Assembly: GCF_000217795.1 (NCBI RefSeq)
Contig: NC_015681.1
Coordinates: 921,244 to 985,243, forward strand
DNA: 64,000 bases
Source of the DNA: Thermodesulfatator indicus DSM 15286
Lineage (GTDB): Bacteria; Desulfobacterota; Thermodesulfobacteria; Thermodesulfobacteriales; Thermodesulfatatoraceae
Direction: 5' to 3'
In this document: piece by piece, positions 52,127-61,900 of the stretch
Layout of the letters: the number at the start of each line of letters is the position of its first letter
Numbering within the stretch: position 1 is the stretch's first letter
Program-made: the position numbers and the translations under genes
Notes under the pieces: generated by a model
Databases searched by the model: none
Seen by the model: the letters and a program-made list of their open reading frames with translations, nothing else
What the model was told of the DNA's origin: nothing

Positions 52127-52797
52127 GATATTTCACCTCCTGCAGGTAATTTCTTTTTAAATGTTTTCAAAGCTACTTGTAAGCCTTTGGCCACAGCAGC
52201 TACCTCTATAGCTGCCTCTGCTACATTTTTAGATATGACTTCTGCCACCAAACGACTGGCCTTTCCGGTTTCTTCCACCGCTTTAAATAACTCTTCGGTT
52301 TTCTCTACCTTTAACTTTATATCTTCTACAATCTGGTTTAATTCTTTGATTAAAGCTTCTACTTCCTCCATAACTTTTGGAAGATCTTTTTCTACTCGCT
52401 CAGTGGATTTTTCAAAGAAGGTGCCAATTTTTCCAACGGCCTCTTTTATATTGCTAGCCGCTCCTCTTATTTCATAGGCTGTATCTTTTAGTATTTCTTG
52501 TAGCTCTGATAATAATTCTTTTATGGCTGGAGGCAAAATAGACATATCATCAGCCAAACGGTCTAGACGTTTGGCTAAATGATTCACGCTATCTAGAGTT
52601 TCCCGAGCATTTACTAATACAGGTTTTACTTCTAGCTCAAGATCCCTGAGGATATTAAGAGTGTCAGATAAGGTGCGGTCTACTTCGGTTAAAGTGTTTT
52701 TCAAACGAGAAACGAGGCTTAACAAAAAAACGACCAAAATAACAAAAAAAGCCGCGGCGATTATTCCTGCTAGATAAAGCCCTTGCTGCAAATCCAT
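52123..52797 (-). CDS. DUF948-type membrane-anchored coiled-coil protein
   Basis: 224 residues. An N-terminal helix (GIIAAAFFVILVVFLLSLVS) is followed by DUF948-like heptads (LKNTLTEVDRTLSDTLNILR, VLVNARETLDSVNHL). The rest is a coiled coil with KAVEETGKASRLVAEVI. Function unknown. Translationally coupled to the YtxH-like gene downstream. Confidence 0.8.
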   Translation of the reverse strand: MDLQQGLYLAGIIAAAFFVILVVFLLSLVSRLKNTLTEVDRTLSDTLNILRDLELEVKPVLVNARETLDSVNHLAKRLDRLADDMSILPPAIKELLSELQEILKDTAYEIRGAASNIKEAVGKIGTFFEKSTERVEKDLPKVMEEVEALIKELNQIVEDIKLKVEKTEELFKAVEETGKASRLVAEVISKNVAEAAIEVAAVAKGLQVALKTFKKKLPAGGEIS

Positions 52798-52923
52798 TTT
52801 TGCCTCCCCTTCATTGAAAAAATAAGTTGCTTCAGGGTGGTTTGTTTTAAGTTAAGCCCAACCTTAATATAAAGCAAGAAAAAGTTGACGATTTCAAAAA
52901 GCTATAGTAGCTAAGCAGCTGTC

Positions 52924-54210
52924 ATGAACGAGATAAAACCTTTTTACGGCTGGCGATATAATACAGAAAAGGTCTCTCTAGAAGATGTTTTGGCCCCTCC
53001 TTATGATGTGGTCTCTGCCGAAGAACAAGAAAATTATCTCAAAAAAAGTCCTTATAACATTTTTCATTTAGAACTAGGAGAAATATTTTCCTCTGATAAC
53101 CAGAATGAAAATCGCTATACCAGAGCAAAAGAATTTTGGAATCGCTGGCGCCAAGAAGGTATACTTGTTCGAGAAAAAAAACCATCTATTTATCTCTATA
53201 ACCTCCATTTTGAATGGGAAGGCAGACGGATAACCAGAAAAGGTTTTATTAGTCTGGTACGCCTGGCTCCTTGGGAGACAAAAAAAATTCTTCCTCATGA
53301 AAAAACCTTCGATAAAGTGACCGAAGATCGTCTTAAGCTTTTAAAAGCTACTCAGGCCCAATTCAGCCAGATATTTTGCCTTTATCACGACAAAAATCTT
53401 GTAAGTTTGAATGCTTTAGAAGAAAAGGCCAAGCTTCTCTATCAGGTAAAAGATCCGCAAGGCTTTACCCATGAACTTCTCCAGGTTACTGACAAAGAGG
53501 CCCTAGAATTAGTCCAGCAAACTATAGAGAAAGGGCCTTTATATATAGCTGATGGCCATCATCGTTACACCACGGCTCTGCGCTTTATGAAAGAAATGGA
53601 AGAAAAATACGGTGCTAATCCACCGCGATGTTTTCACTACATGATGATGTATCTTTGCCCCTTTGAAGAACCTGGTCTCTTGGTTCTACCTACTCATCGT
53701 CTTTTAACTCTTTCTTTGTCCCTAGAAGAAATCAAACAAAAGCTGGAAAGCTGGGGCAAAATTTCTGAGCTAACTCTCTCACCAAATAAACTAAACGCTT
53801 ATATTTCTGAGCTTAAACCTTATGAATTTGTAATTGTAAACAATGGAAATCTTTTTATTTTCAAATTAGAGAAAGAAAAAATCGATAAAGCCAAAGAGAT
53901 TTTTCCCCCATCGGTGGCAAAACTCCCAGTTGCTCTTTTTACTTGGGTGATAAAAGAAGCCTTAAAAATTGACGAAGCCGCGCTTAAAGTTCAAGGCAAA
54001 GCCCGGTTTATTCCGTGGGTGCCTGAAATTTTGGATAAAGCCAAGGGCAATATTTTTGGCTTTTTACTAGCTCCGACCCCTGTTTTAGCTTTAGAAGAAG
54101 TTTCTCAGGCAGGTACAGTAATGCCTCACAAATCTACTTACTTTCATCCTAAGATATTAACGGGCACAGTACTTTTTGAAATATCCCCTGAAAAAGGGCC
54201 TCCCTGTTAA
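52924..54210 (+). CDS. DUF1015 family protein
   Basis: 428 residues. The start IKPFYGWRYNTEKVSLEDVL and PPYDVVSAEEQ define DUF1015. The central IADGHHRYTTALRFMKEM and the later LPTHRLL block are the conserved, probably catalytic, parts. The family has a ParB/kinase-like fold; function in bacteria is unsettled. The next gene starts at the base following its stop. Confidence 0.9.
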   Translation: MNEIKPFYGWRYNTEKVSLEDVLAPPYDVVSAEEQENYLKKSPYNIFHLELGEIFSSDNQNENRYTRAKEFWNRWRQEGILVREKKPSIYLYNLHFEWEGRRITRKGFISLVRLAPWETKKILPHEKTFDKVTEDRLKLLKATQAQFSQIFCLYHDKNLVSLNALEEKAKLLYQVKDPQGFTHELLQVTDKEALELVQQTIEKGPLYIADGHHRYTTALRFMKEMEEKYGANPPRCFHYMMMYLCPFEEPGLLVLPTHRLLTLSLSLEEIKQKLESWGKISELTLSPNKLNAYISELKPYEFVIVNNGNLFIFKLEKEKIDKAKEIFPPSVAKLPVALFTWVIKEALKIDEAALKVQGKARFIPWVPEILDKAKGNIFGFLLAPTPVLALEEVSQAGTVMPHKSTYFHPKILTGTVLFEISPEKGPPC

Positions 54211-54696
54211 GTGAAAAGCTCTGACGTCCTAGCCAAACTACTGGCTAATGTGGCTCATAAGTGGCAAGAATACGGCTCTATTTTAAAAAATGATCCAGAA
54301 ATAAAGTCCCTTCTCGATAAACACCAAAAGGCTTTCGGGCATGTGCAAAAAGTTATGCAAGAAACCGGAGCAGCTCTTTTTTGTCGCGATTGCGGAATAT
54401 CCTCTATTTCCTGCTGTGGTGAAGGGATGGAACTTGAGTGTGAAGAAGCCCTTTTACTGGCTAATCTTTTGCTAGGAGTTAACATCCCTAATTCTCGCCG
54501 TTTTTCTACTGGCTGTTTTTTTCTTGATGAAAATGGCTGTGTTTTGAAAGTAAGGCCCCTTATTTGCCGCAACTTCATTTGCCCTGAGTTAAAAGAAAAC
54601 CTTGGCCTCCTGAAAACAAGAAAACTACAAGAAGCCCTAGATAATGAAGCCTTTTATCTTTTTCTTTTGTTAGAACGCATCAAAGAAATTATTTAA
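54211..54696 (+). CDS. Cysteine-rich YkgJ-like protein
   Basis: 161 residues, GTG start directly after the DUF1015 stop. Cysteines are clustered: CRDCGISSISCCGEG, then ECEEALLLANLL, CFFLDENGC, and CRNFICPEL. This order resembles YkgJ-type putative zinc or iron chelating proteins, but the match is partial. Gene coupling with DUF1015 suggests a shared task. Confidence 0.6.
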   Translation: MKSSDVLAKLLANVAHKWQEYGSILKNDPEIKSLLDKHQKAFGHVQKVMQETGAALFCRDCGISSISCCGEGMELECEEALLLANLLLGVNIPNSRRFSTGCFFLDENGCVLKVRPLICRNFICPELKENLGLLKTRKLQEALDNEAFYLFLLLERIKEII

Positions 54697-54814
54697 ATTT
54701 TCCCTCAACCACTCAACTTTTAACCATTAACCCGAGACCGAAAAATTTAAGGCCTAACGTTTTTGCATTCCTTTGCCGAAAAATATCTCTGAACTTAATC
54801 TGCGGGAGGTTTTT

Positions 54815-57148
54815 ATGAAAAAATTTTTTTCGGCCAAATTTTTAGTACCAGGGAGTGTATTTCTTGTCTTTTTGGTCTTTTTAATGGCCAGTCTGTCTAG
54901 TTTTTATCTTTTGGCCCAACAAAAACACGATGCTCATTATATAAATATTAGTGGTAAACTTCGTATGCTTTCTCAAAAAATAAGTAAAGAAAGTTTTTTG
55001 TATGCCCATACTAATGACCCCAAATGGTTAAATTCTTTGCAAAATACAGTAAAAACCTATGATGAAATAATAAACGAACTAGACGAGATATCTCGTAAAA
55101 CTCCAAGCTTTGTGAGAGAAGAATTTCAAAAGTTAGTTTCGTTATGGAAACCATTTAAAAGAAATGTTCTTTTGTTAAGCGAAGATAAAATTAAAAACCA
55201 ACAAATCCTTGAGTATGTTGCTAAAAACAACCAGGCTTTATTGGCTCAAGCTAATTCTCTCACTAAAAGCTTAGAAAAATTTTCTGAACAAAAGGCCGTT
55301 ACTTTCAAAAGAACTCTTATATTTTTACTAGGACTTGGACTAGCAATTTTTATTTTCACTTTAGCCATTACCAGAAAATTTTTGCTTGAACCTCTAAAAA
55401 AAATTTCTTGGGCCTTGCAAGAGCTTAAAAATGGAAATTTCGAAAAATCTATTCATCAACAGAAGACTTTAAAAGAATTAGAAGAAATTACATCGGCAAC
55501 TAATGCCGCAATTGCTTATATAGCCAGTCAGCTCTCTACTTTCAGTGATCAGAACCGCAGTTTGGCTACGGCAGCTGAATTTGTTGAACAATCAGGAGGA
55601 GCCATAAGGCAATTTGGTTATGACAGTGAGCGCATGGCCCAGGAGTTAAAAGAGGCTTCACGGCTAGCCACTGAAAATATTGCCACTATTGCCCACGCCA
55701 TGGAAGACCTTAACACCGCGGCGCGCGAAATCGCTCAAAGTATTCAAGAAACAGCAATGAAAGCCAGTGAGGCTAACGAACACGTAGCTTTTGCTAAAGA
55801 GACTATAAAAACCCTCGCCAAAAGTTCTCAAGAAATAGAAGAGGTAACGCGTTTAATTAATGATATTGCTGAACAAACCAACCTTCTGGCTTTAAATGCA
55901 ACTATTGAAGCCGCCAGGGCCGGAGAAGCAGGTAAAGGATTTGCCGTAGTAGCAGGCGAAATAAAAGAGCTTTCCAGACAAACGGCTAAAGCTACTAAAA
56001 AAATTGGGAAAATTATCAATACCATTCGCCAGGATATGGAAAAGGCCGTAGCTGGAGTAGAATCAATTTCAGAAACTGTAGCCAGTGTTAATGACCTGGC
56101 TAATACCATTGCCAGTGCTAGTGAGGAACAAACCGTAACTATAGCTGACCTAAACAATAACATTCAAGAAGCGGTAAGTACCGTAGAAAAAGTAAATCTC
56201 CAGGCCGATGAACTATTAGCTCACGCCGAAAGCTTTGAGGCTATAAGAGAAAATTTAGACACTATAGATACATGTATTTCAGGTATAGTGGAAGAAGGAA
56301 CAGTCCTGCTTTCTTTAGTAAAAACAAATCCCAATCTCGAAAAAGAATTATTTGAGACTCTTCCCTTAGAAACCAAACTAAAACTTTCTTTACTAACACA
56401 CCTCAGATTTCGTGAAAGAATTATTCAAGCTATCCTTGAAGGACAGATGCCAGAGATTGAAACAGAAGCCCACCTTTGCATATTAGGTAAGTTGCTCTCT
56501 GAATATCAACCAGAAACACAAGAAGAACGAGAACTTATAAGAAAACTTGAACCTATTCACGAAAAATTACATCAAGAAGCGAAAATCTTTCTAGAAAAAA
56601 TTAGAGATGCCCAAGACAAGAAAGATCTCATGAACTTTTATAGAAACAGTATAGAACCTCTTTTTGAAAAGATGATCTTCCTTATGGGAAAATGGTTGGC
56701 CATAAGACAGCTATCAGGAGAAAATTTAACTGCAGAAAAAGGCGAATTGATAAAATGGGGGCCTTCTTTTGAAATCGGAATTAAAATTATAGATGAACAA
56801 CATCATAAGCTCGTTGACATGATTAACGAACTTTACCGTAGCTTAAAAGAAGAAGTTAGCATAGCTAATTTAGAAAAAATTTTAGATGAGTTGATTGATT
56901 ATACCGCTAAACACTTTAAAACCGAAGAAGAATTCTTCGATAAATATGGTTATCCAGAAACGGAAATTCACAAACAAATCCATGCTAAATTAGTAGACAA
57001 AGTTATTGACTATAAGCACAAAATAAAATCAGGAGATGAAAAACTAGCCTACGATTTACTCACTTTTCTTAAGGACTGGCTAAGTAACCACATTTGCGTA
57101 ACAGATAAAAAATACGGGCCTTTTCTTAAAGAAAAAGGATTAAGATAG
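54815..57148 (+). CDS. Methyl-accepting chemotaxis protein with CZB and hemerythrin domains
   Basis: 777 residues. Start at 54815 is chosen because GGGAGG stands eight bases upstream; the frame opens 14 codons earlier. Order: TM1 (8-30), a PilJ-type sensor ([19 protein letters not shown]), TM2 (167-188), a HAMP-like linker, and a signalling domain with the hairpin [20 protein letters not shown] near 348. A chemoreceptor zinc-binding domain (525-610; [28 protein letters not shown]) follows. A C-terminal bacteriohemerythrin (647-777) has the diiron ligands in [28 protein letters not shown] and [10 protein letters not shown]. Likely senses oxygen or redox state and zinc or hypochlorite in the cytoplasm. 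Confidence 0.9.
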   Translation: MKKFFSAKFLVPGSVFLVFLVFLMASLSSFYLLAQQKHDAHYINISGKLRMLSQKISKESFLYAHTNDPKWLNSLQNTVKTYDEIINELDEISRKTPSFVREEFQKLVSLWKPFKRNVLLLSEDKIKNQQILEYVAKNNQALLAQANSLTKSLEKFSEQKAVTFKRTLIFLLGLGLAIFIFTLAITRKFLLEPLKKISWALQELKNGNFEKSIHQQKTLKELEEITSATNAAIAYIASQLSTFSDQNRSLATAAEFVEQSGGAIRQFGYDSERMAQELKEASRLATENIATIAHAMEDLNTAAREIAQSIQETAMKASEANEHVAFAKETIKTLAKSSQEIEEVTRLINDIAEQTNLLALNATIEAARAGEAGKGFAVVAGEIKELSRQTAKATKKIGKIINTIRQDMEKAVAGVESISETVASVNDLANTIASASEEQTVTIADLNNNIQEAVSTVEKVNLQADELLAHAESFEAIRENLDTIDTCISGIVEEGTVLLSLVKTNPNLEKELFETLPLETKLKLSLLTHLRFRERIIQAILEGQMPEIETEAHLCILGKLLSEYQPETQEERELIRKLEPIHEKLHQEAKIFLEKIRDAQDKKDLMNFYRNSIEPLFEKMIFLMGKWLAIRQLSGENLTAEKGELIKWGPSFEIGIKIIDEQHHKLVDMINELYRSLKEEVSIANLEKILDELIDYTAKHFKTEEEFFDKYGYPETEIHKQIHAKLVDKVIDYKHKIKSGDEKLAYDLLTFLKDWLSNHICVTDKKYGPFLKEKGLR

Positions 57149-57150
57149 AC

Positions 57151-57185
57151 GTTAGGCCTTCGAGTTTTCAGGCTCGAGGGCCTAA
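57151..57185 (+). terminator. Stem-loop after the chemoreceptor gene
   Basis: TTAGGCC...TCGAG pairs with CTCGAGGGCCTAA across a short loop just after the stop. No T run follows, so it may only stabilise the transcript end. Confidence 0.5.
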
Positions 57186-57268
57186 TCCCTCCCATGAGAC
57201 AACCTCAAAATTTTGCCAAAATTGTAAAATTTTATGAAATCGAAATAAAAGTCGATAAAAATAAAAAC

Positions 57269-57296
57269 TTGACATAGCCGACAATATTACTAGTCT
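57269..57296 (+). promoter_or_regulatory. Possible promoter of the mltD-like gene
   Basis: TTGACA at 57269 followed after 16 bases by TAGTCT, about 30 bases before the start. The -35 is perfect, the -10 poor. Confidence 0.35.
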
Positions 57297-57327
57297 CTAT
57301 CTGTAAGATTTTCCCAAGGGAAAGGGC

Positions 57328-59007
57328 ATGAATAAAGTAAAGCTGGTCCTAATTTTATGGATTTTTTTTGTTTTTGTAGGTTGTAGTTCAACAAAAACCT
57401 CTCAGATTTCTCCAGATATTCCAAAGCCAAAATCTAATTTAGCCCAATCAACCTCTACAAATAGCCACAATACTCCTAAAATTGCTCAAAAATCTGACCT
57501 TTCAGGTTCTACCACAAACGAAAATGTAGATGCCAATACGGAAAAAAATAATTTATCTGAAAATTCCGAAAATAAAGAGCCGCAAGCAAGTGACTACGAT
57601 AAGGGTTCTCAAGAGGGAAATGACAAAATACAGCATCTAGTTGATTCCGCCTTAGAGTACTACAACCTTTCTCAAGATCTTTGGAATCAGGGTAAAGACG
57701 ATGAAGCCCTTCAAGCTTTAGATCAAGCTTATGAGTTAATTCTCCAGATAGATGACGATTCTGAACTAGCCCAATCAAAAGAAAATTTGCGTTTTATGAT
57801 TGCTAAACGCATTCTTGAAATATACGCCTCAAGATACACGGTAGTAAATGGTCTTCACTCAGAAATCCCTTTGGTAATGAATCGCTACGTTAAAGCAGAA
57901 ATCAAAAGGTTTCAAACTAGCGAACGCAAATTTTTTCTTGAGGCCTATAAGCGCTCAGGTCGTTACCGTCCTATGATAGTAAAAGCCTTAAAAGAAGCTG
58001 GGTTACCTGAAGAATTGTCCTGGCTCCCTTTAATTGAAAGTGGATTTAAAGTCAGAGCTTTATCTAGAGCAAGGGCCTTGGGCTTATGGCAATTTATCCC
58101 TTCTACCGGCTATAAATTTGGCTTAAAACGTAACATGTGGATTGATGAACGCCTTGATCCCGAAAAATCTACTAAGGCCGCTATAGCCTATCTTAAAGAG
58201 TTACACGAAATCTTTGGTGATTGGACAACGGTTTTAGCTGCTTACAACTGCGGAGAGGGTAAAGTTCTTAGAGTAATCAAACGCCAAAAGATTAATTATC
58301 TAGATAATTTCTGGGATCTTTATGAAAAATTGCCTCGCGAAACAGCTAGATACGTACCTCGTTTTTTGGCAGTATTACATATCCTGAAAGATCCAGCTAA
58401 ATACGGTTTTAATAAGTTGCCTGAACCAGATCCACCTTTAAAATATGAAACAGTAAAAGTAAACAAACAATATCGATTAAAAGATATAGCTAAGGCAATT
58501 GGTGTTTCAGCAAAACTCCTGGCTGATTACAATCCTGAATTGCGTTATAAGATAACCCCAGCCAATTACGTTTTAAAAGTCCCCAAAGGTAAAGGCCCTC
58601 AATTAGTAGCCCTTTTAGAAAAGGGAAGCATTAAACCCTGGGTGCCTAGGAAGACTTATTACGTATATTATCGTTTAAGACGAGGAGAAACTCTTTCTCA
58701 TTTGGCGAGACGTTATAAAACCAGCGTAGTAGCCATTATGAGAATTAACGGAATATCAAATCCTCGCCGTCTAAGAGCTGGTCAACGTTTAAAAATACCT
58801 GTAGGCAAAAAATATGTAGCCTATTCCTCAAAACGAAAGAAACAAAAAGTAATTACCTATATAGTGAAAAGAGGAGATAGCCTCTGGGTTATTGCCCGGA
58901 AGTTTAAGACTAGTACAAAAAGTATTATGAGAATAAACAATTTAAAAACTCACCGTCTTCAAGTTGGGCAGATTTTAAAAATACCTGTACGATATAGTTC
59001 TTCATAG
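57328..59007 (+). CDS. mltD: MltD-like lytic murein transglycosylase lipoprotein with LysM repeats
   Basis: 559 residues. Lipobox FVGC near 19; a Ser/Thr/Asn-rich linker to about 100. The SLT catalytic domain at about 205-330 has the catalytic Glu in SWLPLIESGFK, then ALGLWQFIPSTGYKFGL and VLAAYNCGEGKV. Three LysM modules follow (about 372-420, 448-492, 510-556; for example RRGETLSHLARRYKTS and KRGDSLWVIARKFKTS) for peptidoglycan binding. It cleaves glycan strands at the outer membrane. No anomaly. Confidence 0.93.
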   Translation: MNKVKLVLILWIFFVFVGCSSTKTSQISPDIPKPKSNLAQSTSTNSHNTPKIAQKSDLSGSTTNENVDANTEKNNLSENSENKEPQASDYDKGSQEGNDKIQHLVDSALEYYNLSQDLWNQGKDDEALQALDQAYELILQIDDDSELAQSKENLRFMIAKRILEIYASRYTVVNGLHSEIPLVMNRYVKAEIKRFQTSERKFFLEAYKRSGRYRPMIVKALKEAGLPEELSWLPLIESGFKVRALSRARALGLWQFIPSTGYKFGLKRNMWIDERLDPEKSTKAAIAYLKELHEIFGDWTTVLAAYNCGEGKVLRVIKRQKINYLDNFWDLYEKLPRETARYVPRFLAVLHILKDPAKYGFNKLPEPDPPLKYETVKVNKQYRLKDIAKAIGVSAKLLADYNPELRYKITPANYVLKVPKGKGPQLVALLEKGSIKPWVPRKTYYVYYRLRRGETLSHLARRYKTSVVAIMRINGISNPRRLRAGQRLKIPVGKKYVAYSSKRKKQKVITYIVKRGDSLWVIARKFKTSTKSIMRINNLKTHRLQVGQILKIPVRYSSS

Positions 59008-59051
59008 CTTTAATTGACATTGATGGAAGACGTGTTAACTTTTTAGTCGCT

Positions 59052-59128
59052 GGGCCGCTAGCTCAATTTGGTAGAGCAATGGACTCTTAATCCATAGGTT
59101 GGAGGTTCGAGTCCTCCGCGGCCCACCA
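59052..59128 (+). tRNA. tRNA-Lys (CTT)
   Basis: Acceptor GGGCCGC/GCGGCCC, D-arm GCTCAATTTGGTAGAGC, anticodon stem ATGGA/TCCAT with loop CTCTTAA giving CTT, T-arm GGAGG-TTCGAGT-CCTCC, encoded CCA. Confidence 0.93.
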
Positions 59129-59228
59129 GCTTTTCTCTAGCCCCCATAAGAAATCTATCCTACCTGGTGCATGGTCTTCATAGTGATAGTAAAAATAGAG
59201 CAATCCTTTGGTTAATGGGAGCAACCGC

Positions 59229-59870
59229 ATGAAAAAGATCGGCATTTTTTTATGTTTTCTCATCTTCTGGTTACCTCTAGGATGCAATGCCCACAAAGAA
59301 ACACATTATGTCCGTTGGGTTATTGATGGTGATACAATTGTTTTAGAAAATGGCCAAAAAGTCAGATACGCAGGGATAAACGCCCCAGAGATTGCACATG
59401 AAGACAAACCGGGAGAACCTTTTGGGCGGAAAGCCTTGAAATATAATATCAAGCTAGTTAAAGGCAAAAAGATTATCCTCGAACTGGCTGAAGAAAAACG
59501 CGACCGTTTTGGCAGAATTTTGGCCTATGTTTTTCTCCCTGATGGTACCTTCGTTCAAGAGGCCTTAGTCAAAAAAGGGCTAGCTTTTATCTGCTACATG
59601 CCTCCAAATACAAAGTACTTTGAGCGACTTCTTGAAGTACAACGCCAGGCAATGCGCCAAAAAATAGGCATCTGGGGCGTTGATTCTCTTTTCGAAGGAG
59701 AGCCTTATTACATTGGCAACAAACGCTCAAGGCGTTTTCATCGCCCAAGCTGTAGGCTTGGATTAAAGACCAGCCCTCGAAACAAAGTTATTTTTCGCTC
59801 TATGAAGGAGGCCTTTTTTGAAGGTTTTTGTCCATGTCGTAAGTGCCGTCCCTGGCCAGGGAAAAGATAA
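59229..59870 (+). CDS. Thermonuclease-family lipoprotein with Cys-rich tail
   Basis: 213 residues from the ATG at 59229; a longer frame from a TTG at 59208 adds seven residues ahead of the signal peptide and is rejected. Lipobox LPLGC; SNase fold with DGDTIVLENGQKVRYAGINA and KRDRFGRILAYVF, containing the two catalytic arginines. The last 50 residues (RRFHRPSCRL ... CPCRKCRPW) resemble the metal-binding motif seen at the end of some nuclease/Ada-like proteins. Likely a secreted, membrane-anchored nuclease. Confidence 0.85.
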   Translation: MKKIGIFLCFLIFWLPLGCNAHKETHYVRWVIDGDTIVLENGQKVRYAGINAPEIAHEDKPGEPFGRKALKYNIKLVKGKKIILELAEEKRDRFGRILAYVFLPDGTFVQEALVKKGLAFICYMPPNTKYFERLLEVQRQAMRQKIGIWGVDSLFEGEPYYIGNKRSRRFHRPSCRLGLKTSPRNKVIFRSMKEAFFEGFCPCRKCRPWPGKR

Positions 59871-59898
59871 AAGAGAACTTTGCTTGGTTCTTTTTATT
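59868..59898 (+). terminator. Possible terminator of the nuclease gene
   Basis: AAAGAGAAC pairs with GTTCTTTTT (one wobble) around an 8-nt loop, with more T residues after. Confidence 0.45.
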
Positions 59899-59914
59899 TT
59901 GGTAAATTTATTAA

Positions 59915-60036
59915 CAAAGACCTTTGTAAAAATGTGTTTAAAAGTTTTCTCATCGCCGTGAATGTCATTGCTAAGCGTAAGCGGCTTAGTGGCGATCTCA
60001 AACTAAAGTTCTAAATTATGCAAAGATCTTTAACAA
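59915..60036. repeat. MITE-like interspersed repeat, copy 7 (shortest)
   Basis: About 120 bp. Ends AAAGACCTTTGTAAAAATG and ATTATGCAAAGATCTTTAA. The interior keeps only the CATCGCCGTGAATGTCATTG and GTGGCGATC parts, so it is a minimal or deleted copy. Confidence 0.65.
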
Positions 60037-60047
60037 ACTAAATAAAA

Positions 60048-61151
60048 ATGGATGTGGGGATGGATAAAAAAGAGATAGAAGCTCGCCTAAAAGAATTACG
60101 CCAAGAGATAGATAGAGTTGATCGCACTATTCTTGATTGTCTTAAAAGGCGCTACTCGATTGTTAAAGAAGTAGGGCATCTAAAGAGAAAACTTGGCGTA
60201 GAGGTTCTTGATTTAAACCGAGAGCGTGCGGTAATAAAAAAAATTCTTGAAGAGAACCAAGGAATTTTCCCGGAAAACTCTTTAAAAGCTATTTTTTTAG
60301 AAATTGTTCACACTTGTCGCACAGCTCAGGAATTACAAAAAGTAGCCTATTTAGGGCCTGAAGCTACTTTTAGCCACATGGCGGCCCTTAAATTTTTTGG
60401 CCAGGCGGCTAATTTTCTCCCTCAAGAATCAGTACTCGATGTCTTTGAAGAAACAGAATCTGGAAGAACAAAGTTTGGTGTGGTACCAGTTGAAAACTCT
60501 ATAGAAGGCACAGTTTCAGCCACTTTAGATGCCTTTTCAGATTACAAACTAAAAGTTTGCGGAGAGGTTTTTATACCTGTAAGTCATGATCTTTTGAACC
60601 AAACTGGTCGTAAAGAAGATATTAAAAAGGTAATTTCTCATCCCCATGCTTTGGCCCAATGCCGCAAGTGGTTGAGAAAGAATTTGCCGTCAGTGCCGGT
60701 AGAAGAAGTTTCTTCCACGGCCTTTGCCGCCCGCTGGGCAGCCGTAGATCCCTCGGTAGCAGCTATTGCTAGTTCACTTGCCGCCCGTACTTATCATCTT
60801 CAAGCAGTGGCTACCAGCATAGAAGATTTTCACGGAAATGTTACCCGTTTTTGGGTTATCGGCAAAGAAAGCCCTGGACCTACAGGAAAAGATAAGACTT
60901 CTCTTTTCTTCAGTATCTCTGATCGCCCTGGAGCCTTATTTGAAGTTTTAAGCTCTTTTGCTAAACGGCAAATAAACCTTTCTAAGATTGAAAGCCGGCC
61001 AGCAAAGAACGAACCATGGCATTACTTCTTTTTTCTAGATTGTGACGGCCATATAAAAGACCAAAAGGTAAAAGAATGTGTTGAAGAAATTTCAAAAATC
61101 TGTGTGCGCATAGAATGGCTTGGTTCATACCCAGCTGGAGAGGAAAACTAA
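60048..61151 (+). CDS. pheA: Bifunctional chorismate mutase / prephenate dehydratase
   Basis: 367 residues. An AroQ-type mutase (5-90; LRQEIDRVDRTILDCLKRRY) leads to prephenate dehydratase (100-275; VAYLGPEATFSHMAALKFFG, VVPVENSIEGTVSATLDAF, ATSIEDFHGNVTRFWVIGK with the catalytic TRF). The ACT regulatory domain has DRPGALFEVLSSFAKRQINL and ESRPAK, the phenylalanine-binding site. It makes phenylpyruvate for phenylalanine synthesis and should be feedback-inhibited. Start at 60048 or 60060. It overlaps the next gene by 37 bases. Confidence 0.95.
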   Translation: MDVGMDKKEIEARLKELRQEIDRVDRTILDCLKRRYSIVKEVGHLKRKLGVEVLDLNRERAVIKKILEENQGIFPENSLKAIFLEIVHTCRTAQELQKVAYLGPEATFSHMAALKFFGQAANFLPQESVLDVFEETESGRTKFGVVPVENSIEGTVSATLDAFSDYKLKVCGEVFIPVSHDLLNQTGRKEDIKKVISHPHALAQCRKWLRKNLPSVPVEEVSSTAFAARWAAVDPSVAAIASSLAARTYHLQAVATSIEDFHGNVTRFWVIGKESPGPTGKDKTSLFFSISDRPGALFEVLSSFAKRQINLSKIESRPAKNEPWHYFFFLDCDGHIKDQKVKECVEEISKICVRIEWLGSYPAGEEN

Positions 61152-61648
61152 AAAACTCAAAAGAAAGGCTAGATAAATATCTTTTGGGAGAAGCGTCTTC
61201 GCTTGCTGAAGATTTAGTAGGAGATTATTTTAACCTTGCGGATAAAGATTGGCGCAAACTTCAGTATGAAGTTTTGTTAAATAGTAACTACTTTCTTTGT
61301 TTACCTCCAAAAGCCTTAGCGGGGCTCTTTCTTTTAGAAACTTCAGATTTTTTACCACGTCGCCGTAGGAATTTTTACAAACTAGTTTTGGCTGAAGACC
61401 AAATTCTATCTCTAGGGTTAGGAGCCTCTTCTCTTCGGGCCCTTTTGCTTTATATTTTTACTCATGAGCTAATACATATGATACGGTTTACAAAATTTGC
61501 TGCCAGTTTTTGGATGCCTGAAAAAGAACGTTTAGAGGAAGAAAAAAAAGTACATTTGCTTAGTAAAGAGGTCTTGAGTTTAATTAAAAACGAGGAAATA
61601 GAAAAAATACTTAAGCATTTTGATAAAACTTATCTAAAGGAGGTGTAA
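61115..61648 (+). CDS. Uncharacterised protein with HExxH motif
   Basis: 177 residues, no signal peptide. The motif IFTHELIHMIRFTKFA near 116-122 is a zinc-metalloprotease-type HExxH, and a run of acidic residues follows near 140. No family recognised. The frame overlaps pheA by 37 bases; later in-frame starts are possible but would need an alternative ribosome site. The next gene follows after three bases and its ribosome site lies in this gene's end, so the three are one unit. Confidence 0.65.
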   Translation: MAWFIPSWRGKLKNSKERLDKYLLGEASSLAEDLVGDYFNLADKDWRKLQYEVLLNSNYFLCLPPKALAGLFLLETSDFLPRRRRNFYKLVLAEDQILSLGLGASSLRALLLYIFTHELIHMIRFTKFAASFWMPEKERLEEEKKVHLLSKEVLSLIKNEEIEKILKHFDKTYLKEV

Positions 61649-61651
61649 AAA

Positions 61652-61891
61652 ATGCCTATTTATGAATACGAGTGCGAGAACTGCGGCCGTCATTACGAAG
61701 TGTGGCAAAAAATCACCGATGAACCCCTTACAACCTGCGAAGCCTGCCAGGGTAAACTCCGTAAACTCGTAAGCCAAAGCTCTTTTATATTAAAAGGCTC
61801 TGGCTGGTATGTAACTGACTATGCTCGCAAAGAGAAAAAAGAAAGTAAAAGCTCAAAAGGGAGCCAAAAGTCTGAAAGTTCTTCCAAATAA
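61652..61891 (+). CDS. FmdB-family zinc-ribbon protein
   Basis: 79 residues. N-terminal [20 protein letters not shown] and [21 protein letters not shown] are the FmdB ribbon with two CxxC pairs; the tail is Lys/Ser-rich and disordered. Regulatory role inferred by name only; family members are often small and of unclear function. AAAGGAGG stands about eight bases before the ATG. Last gene before a strong terminator. Confidence 0.88.
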   Translation: MPIYEYECENCGRHYEVWQKITDEPLTTCEACQGKLRKLVSQSSFILKGSGWYVTDYARKEKKESKSSKGSQKSESSSK

Positions 61892-61900
61892 TATCCCTTC

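Noticed and set aside
57151-57185. Riboswitch upstream of the transglycosylase gene
   Set aside because: Only a simple stem-loop is visible and it sits directly after the previous stop; no conserved aptamer features.
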